Positions 54,870-63,834 of a stretch of 64,000 bases of DNA are shown one piece after another. Positions within the stretch are counted from its first letter, which is position 1; each line of letters begins with the position of its first letter. The notes beneath the pieces were generated by a model. That model made no database searches, was not told where the DNA came from, and saw only the letters and a list, made by a program, of their open reading frames with translations. The DNA is taken from the NCBI RefSeq assembly GCF_002211305.1, contig NZ_LOKW01000027.1, positions 62,001-126,000 of the forward strand. Reading direction: 5' to 3'. Made by a program: the position numbers and the translations under genes. Source of the stretch: Rhizobium sp. R634 (lineage in GTDB: Bacteria > Pseudomonadota > Alphaproteobacteria > Rhizobiales > Rhizobiaceae).

Positions 54870-55916
54870 ATGAACACATCGCCCTTCGACCACCCTTTCC
54901 TCTCCGGCCTTCTCGGCGACGATGAAATCGCGCCCTACTTCTCGGCCGAAGCCGATATTCGCGCCATGCTCTCCTTCGAAGCCGCGCTCGCCCGGGCCGA
55001 AGCCGCACACGGCCTCATTCCCGGCGAAGCCGCAAGGAAGATTGCCGAAGCCTGCGCCGGTTTTTCTCCGGATCTCGTCAGCCTTCGCTCGGCAACGGCG
55101 AAAGACGGTGTCGTCGTGCCCGACCTCGTCAAACAGCTTCGCGCTGAAGTCGGCGAGGAAGCGGCCAAAAGCCTTCATCTCGGCGCCACCAGCCAGGATG
55201 TCATCGACACCAGCCTGATGATCCGCTTGAAGGCCGTTACCTTCCTGTTTGCCGGCCGGATTTCCGCGATCCTCACTGGGCTCGACGCGCTCGAGCGCCG
55301 GTTCGGCGGCAACCGGCTGATGGGCCATACCCGCATGCAGGCGGCCATTCCGATCACTGTCTCCGACCGTCTCCATGCCTGGCGCGCGCCGCTGACGACC
55401 TATCGCGACCGGCTGACTGAGCAGAGTTTTCCCGTCCAGTTCGGCGGTGCCGCCGGCACTTTGGACAAACTCGGGCCGCAGGCCGCCGCCATCCGCGCCT
55501 CTCTAGCCCAGGAACTCGGCCTCACTGATCAGCCGCAATGGCAGAGCGGGCGTCTGCCGATCGCCGACATCGCTGGCCTCTTCTCCTCGATCTCGGGCAG
55601 CCTCGGCAAGATGGGACAGGATATCGCTATGCTCGCCCAGGCCGGCGGCGAGATCGAAATCTCAGGCGGCGGCGCCTCCTCGGCCATGGCCCACAAGCAG
55701 AACCCAGTTTCCGCCGAAGTCCTGGTCTCGCTCGCCCGCTTCAACGCCACGGCGCTGTCCGGCATCCACCAGTCCCTCGTCCACGAACAGGAACGCTCGG
55801 GCGCCGCCTGGACGCTCGAATGGCTCCTCCTGCCACAAATGGCGATGGCAACCGGCGCGAGCCTGCGGCTGGCAAAGGAGCTGACGACAAATATCAAGCG
55901 GCTTGGAACCGCCTAG
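54870..55916 (+). CDS. pcaB: 3-carboxy-cis,cis-muconate cycloisomerase
   Basis: The product is 348 residues of the fumarase/aspartase superfamily. It converts beta-carboxy-cis,cis-muconate to gamma-carboxymuconolactone. The superfamily signature is GGGASSAMAHKQNPVSAE, with LGATSQDVIDTS earlier. It is shorter than some PcaB proteins (about 350-450 residues). The ATG at 54870 lacks a strong site and follows the palindromic element. The stop overlaps the stop of the convergent HTH antitoxin gene. Confidence 0.9.
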   Translation: MNTSPFDHPFLSGLLGDDEIAPYFSAEADIRAMLSFEAALARAEAAHGLIPGEAARKIAEACAGFSPDLVSLRSATAKDGVVVPDLVKQLRAEVGEEAAKSLHLGATSQDVIDTSLMIRLKAVTFLFAGRISAILTGLDALERRFGGNRLMGHTRMQAAIPITVSDRLHAWRAPLTTYRDRLTEQSFPVQFGGAAGTLDKLGPQAAAIRASLAQELGLTDQPQWQSGRLPIADIAGLFSSISGSLGKMGQDIAMLAQAGGEIEISGGGASSAMAHKQNPVSAEVLVSLARFNATALSGIHQSLVHEQERSGAAWTLEWLLLPQMAMATGASLRLAKELTTNIKRLGTA

Positions 55917-56236
55917 CTCAGAACCTGGAGCCCGTGCTTCTGCACGATCGAGAGCAATTTCAGCGCAATTCCGCTGGGCCGCTTGGCGCCGCTTTCCCAC
56001 TTCTGGACGGTGGATTCGCTGGTATTGAGATAGCGGGCGAAAACGGGTTGGCTGACATGATTGCTTTCCCGCAACGCCTTGATTTCTGCGGGATCGAGAG
56101 CGCCCGGCGAAGCGAGGCAGCTTTCATCGAAGGAGCGCATCGTTTCCTTGTCGATCGCTCCTATTTTATGGAGAGCCTCCGCGGACATGTGAATCGCTTC
56201 GAACGCATCGCTCTTGTACTTAAGACTTTTTGCCAT
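55913..56236 (-). CDS. HTH antitoxin, NadS/HigA-like
   Basis: The product is 107 residues. The C-terminal helix-turn-helix (NHVSQPVFARYLNTSESTVQ, KWESGAKRPSG) is the form found in antitoxins paired with RelE-family toxins. Its start at 56236 lies inside the toxin gene (17-bp overlap), so the toxin is first in the operon, as in higBA. ATG 56236 is preferred over 56251. Confidence 0.75.
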   Translation of the reverse strand: MAKSLKYKSDAFEAIHMSAEALHKIGAIDKETMRSFDESCLASPGALDPAEIKALRESNHVSQPVFARYLNTSESTVQKWESGAKRPSGIALKLLSIVQKHGLQVLS

Positions 56237-56585
56237 GTTCGATCTCCACAAAATGACCGATATCGATCAACTCCTGAAGCTGGTTATCGGAAAGACCAGC
56301 ATATGATTTGGTAAGTCTGCGAAACTTCACAAGTTCGTCGTCTTCAATGTTGGCCCTATCCTTTTTGGCGAATAAATACTCGTAAACCCAAAATCGGCCA
56401 GCTTTCGCCAAGATGATCGACCGATGCTGGTTGTCGTTCAATCGCTTCTTGAATACGCCCCCGCCTAGATCATCGGCCTTGCCTTCCGCAACCTGCCTGA
56501 TAGCTTTCAATAATTCGGAATCGGATATCCGCGCTTTGCGAGCCGCCTTGGTAAACCAACCGGTTTTGAATATCCGCTCCGCCAT
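56220..56585 (-). CDS. RelE-family toxin
   Basis: The product is 121 residues of the RelE/HigB-like family (COG4737 type). Conserved basic and aromatic residues appear in GGVFKKRLNDNQHRSIILA and GRFWVYEYLFAKKDRANIED. Such toxins cleave ribosome-bound mRNA. It is the first gene of a leftward toxin-antitoxin pair. ATG 56585 is chosen over 56600, which overlaps the palindrome upstream. Confidence 0.75.
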   Translation of the reverse strand: MAERIFKTGWFTKAARKARISDSELLKAIRQVAEGKADDLGGGVFKKRLNDNQHRSIILAKAGRFWVYEYLFAKKDRANIEDDELVKFRRLTKSYAGLSDNQLQELIDIGHFVEIEHGKKS

Positions 56586-56594
56586 GACTCTAAG

Positions 56595-56609
56595 TAGCAC
56601 CAGGTGCTA
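56595..56609. promoter_or_regulatory. palindrome upstream of the RelE/HTH pair, candidate operator
   Basis: TAGCACCAGGTGCTA is a perfect 15-bp palindrome located 10 bp upstream of the toxin start and in front of the divergent SDR gene. Toxin-antitoxin operons are usually repressed through such a site. Confidence 0.55.
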
Positions 56610-56623
56610 TGTTTTTCAAGCTG

Positions 56624-57415
56624 ATGTCCCAAGATGAGAACAGTCCCTTGACCTTTCCCCTTTTCGATCTTTCCGGCCGTCGCGCTCTCGTCACCGGCTC
56701 CAGCCAGGGTATCGGCCATGCGCTAGCGCTCGGGCTTGCCGAGCACGGCGCCTCCGTCATCATCAACGGACGCAATGCGCAGAAGGCGGAAGCCGCCGCC
56801 GAGAATATTCGCAGTCATAACCGCCATGCCGTCAGCGCCGCCTTCGACGTCACCGATGCCGAGGCGAGCCGCAGCGCCATCGCTTATATCGAGGCGGAAA
56901 TCGGCCCGATCGACATCCTCATCAACAATGCCGGCATGCAGTTCCGGACACCCCTGGAATCCTTCCCCGTCAACAAATGGGACGAAATCTTTAAGACGAA
57001 CGTCTCCAGCCTGTTCTATGTCAGCCAGCCGGTCGCCCAGGCGATGATATCGCGCGGCCGCGGCAAGATCATCAATATCGCCTCCGTTCAGGCCGAGCTC
57101 GCCCGTCCCGGCATCGCGCCTTATACCGCCACCAAAGGCGCGGTGAAGAACCTGACGCGCGGCATGGCGACCGACTGGGCGAAATACGGCCTGCAGGTCA
57201 ATGCCATCGCGCCCGGCTATTTCAGGACGCCGCTCAACCAGGCGCTGGTCGACGATCCGAAATTCTCCGCCTGGCTGGAAACCCGCACGCCCGCCGGCCG
57301 CTGGGGCGAAGTAAAGGAGCTTGTCGGTGCGGCCGTCTTCCTCGCCTCAGACGCCTCTTCCTTCGTCAATGGCCATATGCTGATGGTCGACGGCGGGATT
57401 ACCGCTTCGCTTTAG
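56624..57415 (+). CDS. SDR-family oxidoreductase, gluconate 5-dehydrogenase-like
   Basis: The product is 263 residues. The NAD(P) motif is TGSSQGIG, the structural NNAG is present, and the catalytic residues are Ser in NIASVQAEL and YTATK. The C-terminal segment MLMVDGGITASL is classical. Overall it resembles bacterial gluconate/5-ketogluconate dehydrogenases, but substrate in this large family is uncertain. ATG 56609 is an alternative but coincides with the palindrome. Confidence 0.75.
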   Translation: MSQDENSPLTFPLFDLSGRRALVTGSSQGIGHALALGLAEHGASVIINGRNAQKAEAAAENIRSHNRHAVSAAFDVTDAEASRSAIAYIEAEIGPIDILINNAGMQFRTPLESFPVNKWDEIFKTNVSSLFYVSQPVAQAMISRGRGKIINIASVQAELARPGIAPYTATKGAVKNLTRGMATDWAKYGLQVNAIAPGYFRTPLNQALVDDPKFSAWLETRTPAGRWGEVKELVGAAVFLASDASSFVNGHMLMVDGGITASL

Positions 57416-57716
57416 GCTCGTCGGCAAGGATATGGCGGTGCGGCAGGGGGCGATTTGCTTTTTCAATCGCGCACAACCATCTAATAGGCATGATAACGGG
57501 AAAATGTCCCCGCCTGCAGACGCCCATTTACGGAAAACCAACCATACTGGGTTGCTTTCCGAGGCGAAAGCCGATTGCTTAGGAAAATGTACTTCTTCTT
57601 CCGCTAGCGGTTAGGAGAATGAAAGGGGACGCAGGCAAACCCGTGGAATTCTGCTGCTTCGCATCGGGAACAACTATGGTTACGATGGCGACGCGGGAAG
57701 GCCGGTTTGAAGAACG
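57416..57716. other. 301-bp gap with no assigned gene
   Basis: No frame on either strand combines a ribosome site with coding character. It must hold the promoter of the MBL-fold gene at 57717. No repeat or terminator was recognised. Confidence 0.4.
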
Positions 57717-58547
57717 ATGACGACAGAACTGTTTCAAGTTAAATTTTGGGGCGTGCGCGGCAGTATTCCCGTGTCAGGTCCCGAGTTCGACCGCTACGGC
57801 GGTAACACATCCTGCATTGAGGTCCGCTGCGGAAAGCACCGGCTGATCTTCGACGCCGGCTCCGGCCTGCGCGAGGCGGGCCTGTCCTTGCTCGCCGATG
57901 GCGTCAGTGATGTCGATCTCTTCTTCAGCCATTGCCACTACGACCACATCATCGGCCTGCCCTTTTTCAAGGCGATCTACTATCCCTCGATCAACGTCAA
58001 CATCTGGTCCGGCCATCTCGACGGCAAGATGAGCACGCGGGAAATGGTCGAGCAGTTCATCAGCCCGCCGTGGTTTCCCGTCAAGACCGACATCTGTCAG
58101 GCGACGATGAACTTCCGTGACTTCCATCCCGGCCAGACCCTCGCCCCGCACGAGGGCATCGAGATCAAGACTTTCATGCTCAACCATCCGGGCGGAGCCA
58201 TCGGCTACCGTATCGAGTGGCAGGGCCGGTCGATCGCTCTCGTCTATGACATCGAACATATCCCGGGCAGCTACGATCCCGTTTCGCTGGAAATGATGCA
58301 GGGCGCCGATCTCGTCGTCTACGACTGCACCTACAATGAAGACGAGATGCAGCGCTTCAAGGGCTTCGGCCATTCGACCTGGCAGCACGGCACCGAGCTC
58401 GCCAAGATGGCGGGCGCCAAGCGCTTCGCGCTGTTCCACCACGCCCCTTCCCGCACGGACGAACAGTTGGCCCAGATGGAAGCACAGGCGCAGGCCGCCT
58501 TCCCGGAAGCCTTTGCCGCGCGCGACAATCAGACCGTGGTGATCTAG
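57717..58547 (+). CDS. MBL-fold metallo-hydrolase
   Basis: The product is 276 residues with the metal motif SHCHYDHIIGLPFF (HXHXDH), further ligands in MLNHPGGAIGYR and LVYDIEH, and a terminal His in FHHAPSRTD. It opens with VKFWGVRGSIPVSG, typical of the cAMP-phosphodiesterase-like and PqsE-like MBL branch. It is cytoplasmic, with unknown substrate. It could hydrolyse a phosphodiester. Confidence 0.8.
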   Translation: MTTELFQVKFWGVRGSIPVSGPEFDRYGGNTSCIEVRCGKHRLIFDAGSGLREAGLSLLADGVSDVDLFFSHCHYDHIIGLPFFKAIYYPSINVNIWSGHLDGKMSTREMVEQFISPPWFPVKTDICQATMNFRDFHPGQTLAPHEGIEIKTFMLNHPGGAIGYRIEWQGRSIALVYDIEHIPGSYDPVSLEMMQGADLVVYDCTYNEDEMQRFKGFGHSTWQHGTELAKMAGAKRFALFHHAPSRTDEQLAQMEAQAQAAFPEAFAARDNQTVVI

Positions 58548-58672
58548 CAGGCGGCCGCAGGCCGCCTTCACCGTGTTGATGCCGTGAAGCCCACCTGTGC
58601 CGTCGCGACGGAACCGATGCCGGGCCAGACCGTTCTCCCGTCAGCGCGAAATCAACAAAACAGGGATCGGTT

Positions 58673-59047
58673 ATGGCCGTGCTTTCCGGAAAGTGTCTTT
58701 GCGGGCAGGTGCACGTTTCTGTTCGGGGCGAACCATTGCGCGTCGGAATCTGCCATTGCACGGATTGCAGGAAGGAAAGCGGCTCGGCCTTTACCTTCTA
58801 TGGCGTTTGGCCCGCCGGCCGATTTGAACATTCCGGGGAAACCGGCGAATTCCAGGGAAGACGTTTCTGTCCCCGCTGCGGTTCGCGCCTGTTTTCCGCC
58901 GATGATAAGGAAGCGGAAATCAAGCTTGGCATGCTTTCGCAGGCCCCGACCCCTCTTGTTCCCTGCTACGAACTCTGGATCAAACGCCGCGAACCATGGC
59001 TGCGGCCGGTGGAAGGCGCCGCGCAATTTGAAGAGGACCGGAGGTAG
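58673..59047 (+). CDS. GFA-family zinc protein
   Basis: The product is 124 residues with the zinc-binding cysteines of the GFA/CENP-V fold: GKCLCG (C8, C10), ICHCTDCRK (C27, C29, C32) and FCPRCGS. The family includes glutathione-dependent formaldehyde-activating enzymes, but many members lack that activity, so no reaction is claimed. Confidence 0.8.
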   Translation: MAVLSGKCLCGQVHVSVRGEPLRVGICHCTDCRKESGSAFTFYGVWPAGRFEHSGETGEFQGRRFCPRCGSRLFSADDKEAEIKLGMLSQAPTPLVPCYELWIKRREPWLRPVEGAAQFEEDRR

Positions 59048-59107
59048 GCCTTCGCCTCATAGGCCTGTCCGAGGAAACCGAAATAACCGCTGAAGAGGAG
59101 ATTCCCG

Positions 59108-59977
59108 ATGGACACTCTCGTCCAGCATCGCCGGATCACCGTCACAGGCATCGAGACCTTCTATCGCGAGGCCGGGCGGCAAGATGCCCCAGTCTTGCTG
59201 CTGCCGCACGGATACCCCTGCTCGTCCTACGAATTCCGCAACCTCATGCCGCGCCTTGCCGACCGCTGGCGTCTGATTGCACCGGATTTCCCGGGCGCAG
59301 GTTATAGCGGTACGCCTGATGACTTCGACTACAGTTTCGATGGTTATGCCGCCTGGCTGGAAGCCTTTGTCGACGCGTTGAAAGTCGATCGCTTCGTCCT
59401 CTACCTCCACGATTTCGGCTCGCCTATCGGCGCCCGGCTGGCGATCAGGGCGCCTCAGCGGATCGCCGCCCTCATCATCCAGAACGGCGATATTCCCTAT
59501 GAGGATGCGCTTGGACCGAAATATGCGGATATCGAAGCGACGTGGACGCTTCCGCGGCCGGAAATGAGGAAAGCGCTGGCGGAAGCGGTCAATGAGGAGG
59601 CCTTCAAAGAGGAGTTCCTCAACGACCTACCGCCCGCGCTTGCAAACAGGATCCCGCCGGACCTCTGGAAGCTGCATTGGTCGCTGGTCACGCCCCGGCG
59701 CAAGGAAATCGCCGTAGACCTCATTGCCGGGTTGAAGGAGAACCGGGCCTGGTTTCCGGAACACCGGAAATACCTCAGGGAATACCGGCCTCCCACCTTG
59801 ATCGTTTGGGGTCCCAACGACCACTACATGCCGGAAAAGTCGGCGCGGGCCTATCTGCGCGATCTCCCGGACGCCGAGCTCCATCTGCTCGGCGGCGGGC
59901 ACTGGCTGCTCGAAACCCATCTCGATGAAGTCGTGGCGCTCATCCGGGAGTTCCTTGGGCGCGTTCACTCCGCCTAA
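59108..59977 (+). CDS. alpha/beta hydrolase, epoxide-hydrolase/dehalogenase-like
   Basis: The product is 289 residues. The oxyanion motif is LPHGYPCSS. The nucleophile is an Asp in LYLHDFGSP, as in epoxide hydrolases and haloalkane dehalogenases. The acid region is VWGPNDHYMP, and the catalytic His is in GGGHWLLE. A ribosome site GAAGAGGAG precedes the ATG. The substrate is unknown. Confidence 0.78.
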   Translation: MDTLVQHRRITVTGIETFYREAGRQDAPVLLLPHGYPCSSYEFRNLMPRLADRWRLIAPDFPGAGYSGTPDDFDYSFDGYAAWLEAFVDALKVDRFVLYLHDFGSPIGARLAIRAPQRIAALIIQNGDIPYEDALGPKYADIEATWTLPRPEMRKALAEAVNEEAFKEEFLNDLPPALANRIPPDLWKLHWSLVTPRRKEIAVDLIAGLKENRAWFPEHRKYLREYRPPTLIVWGPNDHYMPEKSARAYLRDLPDAELHLLGGGHWLLETHLDEVVALIREFLGRVHSA

Positions 59978-59980
59978 TCG

Positions 59981-60742
59981 CTACATCTCGAGCGGCCTTA
60001 GAAGTTCGCTTGCCGATGACCACAGGACGGCCGGATGGCGGCCTGTCGTCGCGAACAAGGCCGACAGGAAATTCCACGCAGCCGCATCATGCACCAGATG
60101 ATGGGCGAGTAGGCCGACAGGTTCGTCATTGCCGGCAAATCGGTCGTGAAGCTCCGCCACCAGCTCCGCCACCAGCTCCTCTTCGCTCCGTCCGCCGCGG
60201 GTGCCGTGCCAGTCGATGATATCGACATGGGTGTTGAGGAGCGGCATCAGGCTATACCGCCTCGCCCGGCCATAGACGGAAAGCGCTGCAAATCCGAGCC
60301 CCGGCAGCGCCGGGACGAGTGCGGCGTCGATCCGGTTCCACGGCGGCACCAGCATCGCCAGGAAGCGGGCCGGATGCAGCCGCTCCAAGAGATGAAGCCC
60401 ATCACGCAGCTCGCCGAGCACGACGCCCGCCGGCCGGTCGTTTCCGAGTTCCTGCTTTTTTCGTTCCGGCCCGGCATGATTCGTATGCGACCAGCCATGA
60501 ACTGCAACGGTGACGCCGGTCTCCTCCGCCAGGCGCTTAGCCAGGGCCTGACCGGTCCGTCCGGGGATGACGGCGAGCGTCAGCGGAACTTGGCTCTCGC
60601 CAGTCACCGACATCAGCGTCTCCAGCGCCTGCGTCGGCTCGACAGCATCGTCGTCCCGCAGCCAGAACCGTGCCATCCGGCCGGCGGCCTGCCAGCGATC
60701 GAGCTCACGGCGCAGCGGGTCCCAAACCCCATCGGTCATCAC
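59981..60742 (-). CDS. polysaccharide deacetylase-family protein
   Basis: The product is 253 residues without a signal peptide. The NodB-like motif 1 is LRDDDAV (28-34) and the metal histidines are H82 and H86 in VHGWSHTNH. A later VPPWNRID matches motif 3 and LLAHHLVHD motif 5. It overlaps the upstream glycosyltransferase stop (ATGATGA), so the pair acts together, probably on a glycan or glycolipid. Confidence 0.8.
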   Translation of the reverse strand: MMTDGVWDPLRRELDRWQAAGRMARFWLRDDDAVEPTQALETLMSVTGESQVPLTLAVIPGRTGQALAKRLAEETGVTVAVHGWSHTNHAGPERKKQELGNDRPAGVVLGELRDGLHLLERLHPARFLAMLVPPWNRIDAALVPALPGLGFAALSVYGRARRYSLMPLLNTHVDIIDWHGTRGGRSEEELVAELVAELHDRFAGNDEPVGLLAHHLVHDAAAWNFLSALFATTGRHPAVLWSSASELLRPLEM

Positions 60743-61827
60743 GTCACTCCTGTTCCCACATGATCCCGCAAAATTCCGTTCAACGCCCGCGCCGCCATCG
60801 CGAGCGAGCGCTCCTCAAGCACGAAGCGCCGAGCTGCCTGCCCCATGGCGTCGCGCCTTTCACTGTCGTCGAGCAGGGCCGTCACGGCACCAGCATAGGC
60901 GGCGATATCGCCGTCAGGCGTCAGCAGCCCCGTCACACCGGCTTCGACCACTGCCGGCACTCCCGCCGTTTTTTGCGCCACGACGGGCAGCCCAACGGCC
61001 TGGGCCTCGAGATAGGCAAGACCGTAGGCCTCGCCGCAGCCGGGCCAGACATAGATACCGCCCTCTCCGAGCAGCGCGGCGATTTCGGCGGCATTGCGCT
61101 CGCCCAGCCATTCGATCCGGCCGGAAAGGTCGGCAAACAGCGCCTGCACCTGCGGCCGCATCGGCCCATCGCCGATGACGGCAAGAGTCCAGGGCCGGTC
61201 TTCGGCCAGCCGGAGCGCCTTTGCAAGCATCGCGTAGCTATCCAGCTTGTCACCGGCCCGCATCATCGCCACCGTCATCAGCCGGCGTGGATCGGGCTTC
61301 GGCGATACCATGTCGAAGAGCGCGGTATCGATGAACGGTTTCAGCTCAGCGAGCTTCGCCCCCGAAAAGGCCGCTTCAAGCCCGGCCCGGTCGCGGTCCG
61401 TGAAGCTGATATTGACCGCCGCCTGCATGATCGCCTCCCCGACAAGCTTCTGCCGGGCAGCCCAGCCCGTCCGGTTGCGTTTTACCGCATAGGAGGCTTC
61501 GGCCGTGACATAGGAAATGGCGAATTCGGCGCAAATTGCAGGCCCGAAGGGGTCGGGTGATTTGTAGTAGGGATGGTAGCAGAACCACAGTTCGGGTCGC
61601 GGCTCGGACTTCCATTTCAGCCGCAGCCGCTCGCGTTCGCCATCGATGGCGGGTTCGAGTTCCGCCGCCGCCTCCGGTGTCGCGGCATAGGTGCGGAATT
61701 CGGAAACGACCTCGACCTCATGGCCGGCAAGCTCCAGCGCCCGGATCAACAGCCGGGCCATCAGCCGGTCGCCCGACGGCACCGGATGGTTCGGCGATTT
61801 CATCGGCGCATAGAAAGCCACCCGCAT
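60739..61827 (-). CDS. GT4-family glycosyltransferase
   Basis: The product is 362 residues with two Rossmann halves. The N-terminus MRVAFYAPMKSPNHPVPSGD and the donor motif GCGEAYGLAYLEA (an EX7E pattern) place it in GT4. A GDGPMRPQ turn and TAGVPAVVEAG are also typical. Acceptor and sugar are unknown. It forms an operon with the deacetylase. The next 290 bp to cyaC carry no clear gene. Confidence 0.82.
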   Translation of the reverse strand: MRVAFYAPMKSPNHPVPSGDRLMARLLIRALELAGHEVEVVSEFRTYAATPEAAAELEPAIDGERERLRLKWKSEPRPELWFCYHPYYKSPDPFGPAICAEFAISYVTAEASYAVKRNRTGWAARQKLVGEAIMQAAVNISFTDRDRAGLEAAFSGAKLAELKPFIDTALFDMVSPKPDPRRLMTVAMMRAGDKLDSYAMLAKALRLAEDRPWTLAVIGDGPMRPQVQALFADLSGRIEWLGERNAAEIAALLGEGGIYVWPGCGEAYGLAYLEAQAVGLPVVAQKTAGVPAVVEAGVTGLLTPDGDIAAYAGAVTALLDDSERRDAMGQAARRFVLEERSLAMAARALNGILRDHVGTGVT

Positions 61828-62121
61828 TCGTACCTCTCACAGAAGACACACTGTTTCCAAGTTGGCGCCGACGCCCGATCACGGATGATTTCCAGCCTGC
61901 CCACTCTGCGATCACATGTAATGAAATCAAAGCGATGGAGGTTCAGGCCGAGCGCACGCCAGCATAGTTGCAAACCACAGGCTTGCGGCCGAAAAATTCC
62001 GTTATTGCCGCCTTCTCTAAAAGTTGCGCATAAACATATGAAATGTGATCGCGACCGAAGCAATTCCGCCTCGTTCCCAATCTCTATGGCCACTCAACTG
62101 ACACGACAAGAATGGGAATGA

Positions 62122-63834
62122 ATGACGACGGTCTCGGCCACAGGGATTTTTTCGGAACGCGCGATCAGAAGGGCAAGGCTCGGTTCCGGCCTCGTCATCT
62201 TCATCTTCGTCCTGTTGCATTTGTCGAACCATGCGCTGGGGCTGATTTCGCTTAACGCCGCCGACAAGGCCCGTGGCCTTTTTCTCGCCATATGGCGCAA
62301 TCCCGTCGGGACGGCGGTATTCTATTCCTCGATCCTGATCCACATGACCCTGGTGCTGCGCGCCATCTACATGCGCCGCAGCCTCGTCATGCCCAAGGGG
62401 GAAACAGCCCAGATCGCGCTCGGCCTGCTGATCCCGCTGCTTCTCATCGATCATGTCATCGGCACGCGCGTCGCCCATGAACTCTACGGTTATATCGACG
62501 ACTACGAGACGATCGTCAGCATGCAGTGGATCAGGTCGCCGTCGACAGGCATGCGGCAGGCGCTCGCCGTGCTTGCGGTATGGACCCACGGCTGCATCGG
62601 CATCCATTTCTGGCTCCGCTATCGGCCATGGTACATCAACCTGACGCCGCTGCTGCTGGCGCTGGCAATCCTCGTGCCGGTGCTTTCGCTCCTCGGCTTC
62701 GTGCAGATGGGCCGCACGCTCGCCGACCCTTCCTATCAGCTGACGATCAATCCCTACGAGCAGAGCGTCAACGCCCATTATGTCTCCGATCCGGAGGTTC
62801 GCGGCCAGATCGCCACGGTCCGCGCCGGGCTCTACGGCGCCTTCTCGGCCTCACTGCTCCTCGTCGTTGCCGCCCGCGCGCGGCGCCGGATCAAGGAGCG
62901 GCTCGATCAGGTGGCCGTGCATTATCCGGGCGGCGAGGTCATTCGCGTGCCGCGCGGCTTCACGGTACTGGAAGCCAGCCGCCTCGGCGGGTTGCCGCAT
63001 TATTCCGTCTGTGGCGGCAAGGGCCAATGCTCCACCTGCCGGGTGCAGATCCTCGGCGACTACGAAAATCTGCCGCCTCCCGACAAGATGGAACAGACGA
63101 CGCTGAAGCGCATCAAGGCCGGCCCGGATGTCCGGCTCGCCTGCCAACTTCGCCCGAACGCCGACATTACGGTCGCACCGCTTCTCGTGCCGGCGGTCGA
63201 ACCGACGCTTCCCCCCAACAGCCAGGAAACCAGCCCGGGCCGCGAGCGAGACATCGCCGTGCTTTTCGTCGATATTCGTCATTTCACCACGCTGACGGAA
63301 ACGCGCCTGCCCTTCGACGTCGTCTTCCTGCTCAACCGCTATTTCGCCATTATCGGCAAGGCGGTGGAACAGGCGGGCGGGCGGCTCGACAAGTTCATCG
63401 GCGATGGCGCTATGGCGCTCTTCGGCCTCAACACTGCACCGGACGAAGCCTGCCGCCAGGCGCTGAGCGCAGCGGCGGCGATCGTCGCGGGGATCGACAA
63501 GCTCGCCGCAGAACTTGCCGACGAGCTGACGCTGCCGCTGCGCATCGCCATCGGCATCCACACCGGCCCCGCCGTGGTCGGCACGATGGGATATGGCCGG
63601 GTGCGCAGCATGACGGCGATCGGCGATACCGTGAACGTCGCCAGCCGGCTCGAGACCGCCGCCAAGGAGTTCGAAGCGGCGGTCGTCATCTCCGAGCCTG
63701 TGGCCAACCTTTCCGGGGCCGATCTCGCCGGCATAGAAAGCCGTGAAATCAGCGTGCGCGGCCGTGCCCTGCCCTTGAAAGTCTATGTCATTCCGAGAGA
63801 GAAAGCGGCAGAACCGCTCGAAGGAAAAGACTAA
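62122..63834 (+). CDS. cyaC: CyaC-like membrane redox-regulated adenylate cyclase
   Basis: The product is 570 residues in three parts. The membrane anchor (about 20-255) has six hydrophobic segments and histidines H33, H37, H74, H111, H119, H156 and H162, in the style of a diheme cytochrome b. A [2Fe-2S] ferredoxin domain (about 262-355) carries C297, C303, C306 and C341. A class III cyclase domain (about 375-555) has metal aspartates D384 and D428. S. meliloti CyaC, reported as a quinone-responsive redox-regulated cyclase, has this layout. The stop overlaps the next gene's start. Confidence 0.87.
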   Translation: MTTVSATGIFSERAIRRARLGSGLVIFIFVLLHLSNHALGLISLNAADKARGLFLAIWRNPVGTAVFYSSILIHMTLVLRAIYMRRSLVMPKGETAQIALGLLIPLLLIDHVIGTRVAHELYGYIDDYETIVSMQWIRSPSTGMRQALAVLAVWTHGCIGIHFWLRYRPWYINLTPLLLALAILVPVLSLLGFVQMGRTLADPSYQLTINPYEQSVNAHYVSDPEVRGQIATVRAGLYGAFSASLLLVVAARARRRIKERLDQVAVHYPGGEVIRVPRGFTVLEASRLGGLPHYSVCGGKGQCSTCRVQILGDYENLPPPDKMEQTTLKRIKAGPDVRLACQLRPNADITVAPLLVPAVEPTLPPNSQETSPGRERDIAVLFVDIRHFTTLTETRLPFDVVFLLNRYFAIIGKAVEQAGGRLDKFIGDGAMALFGLNTAPDEACRQALSAAAAIVAGIDKLAAELADELTLPLRIAIGIHTGPAVVGTMGYGRVRSMTAIGDTVNVASRLETAAKEFEAAVVISEPVANLSGADLAGIESREISVRGRALPLKVYVIPREKAAEPLEGKD

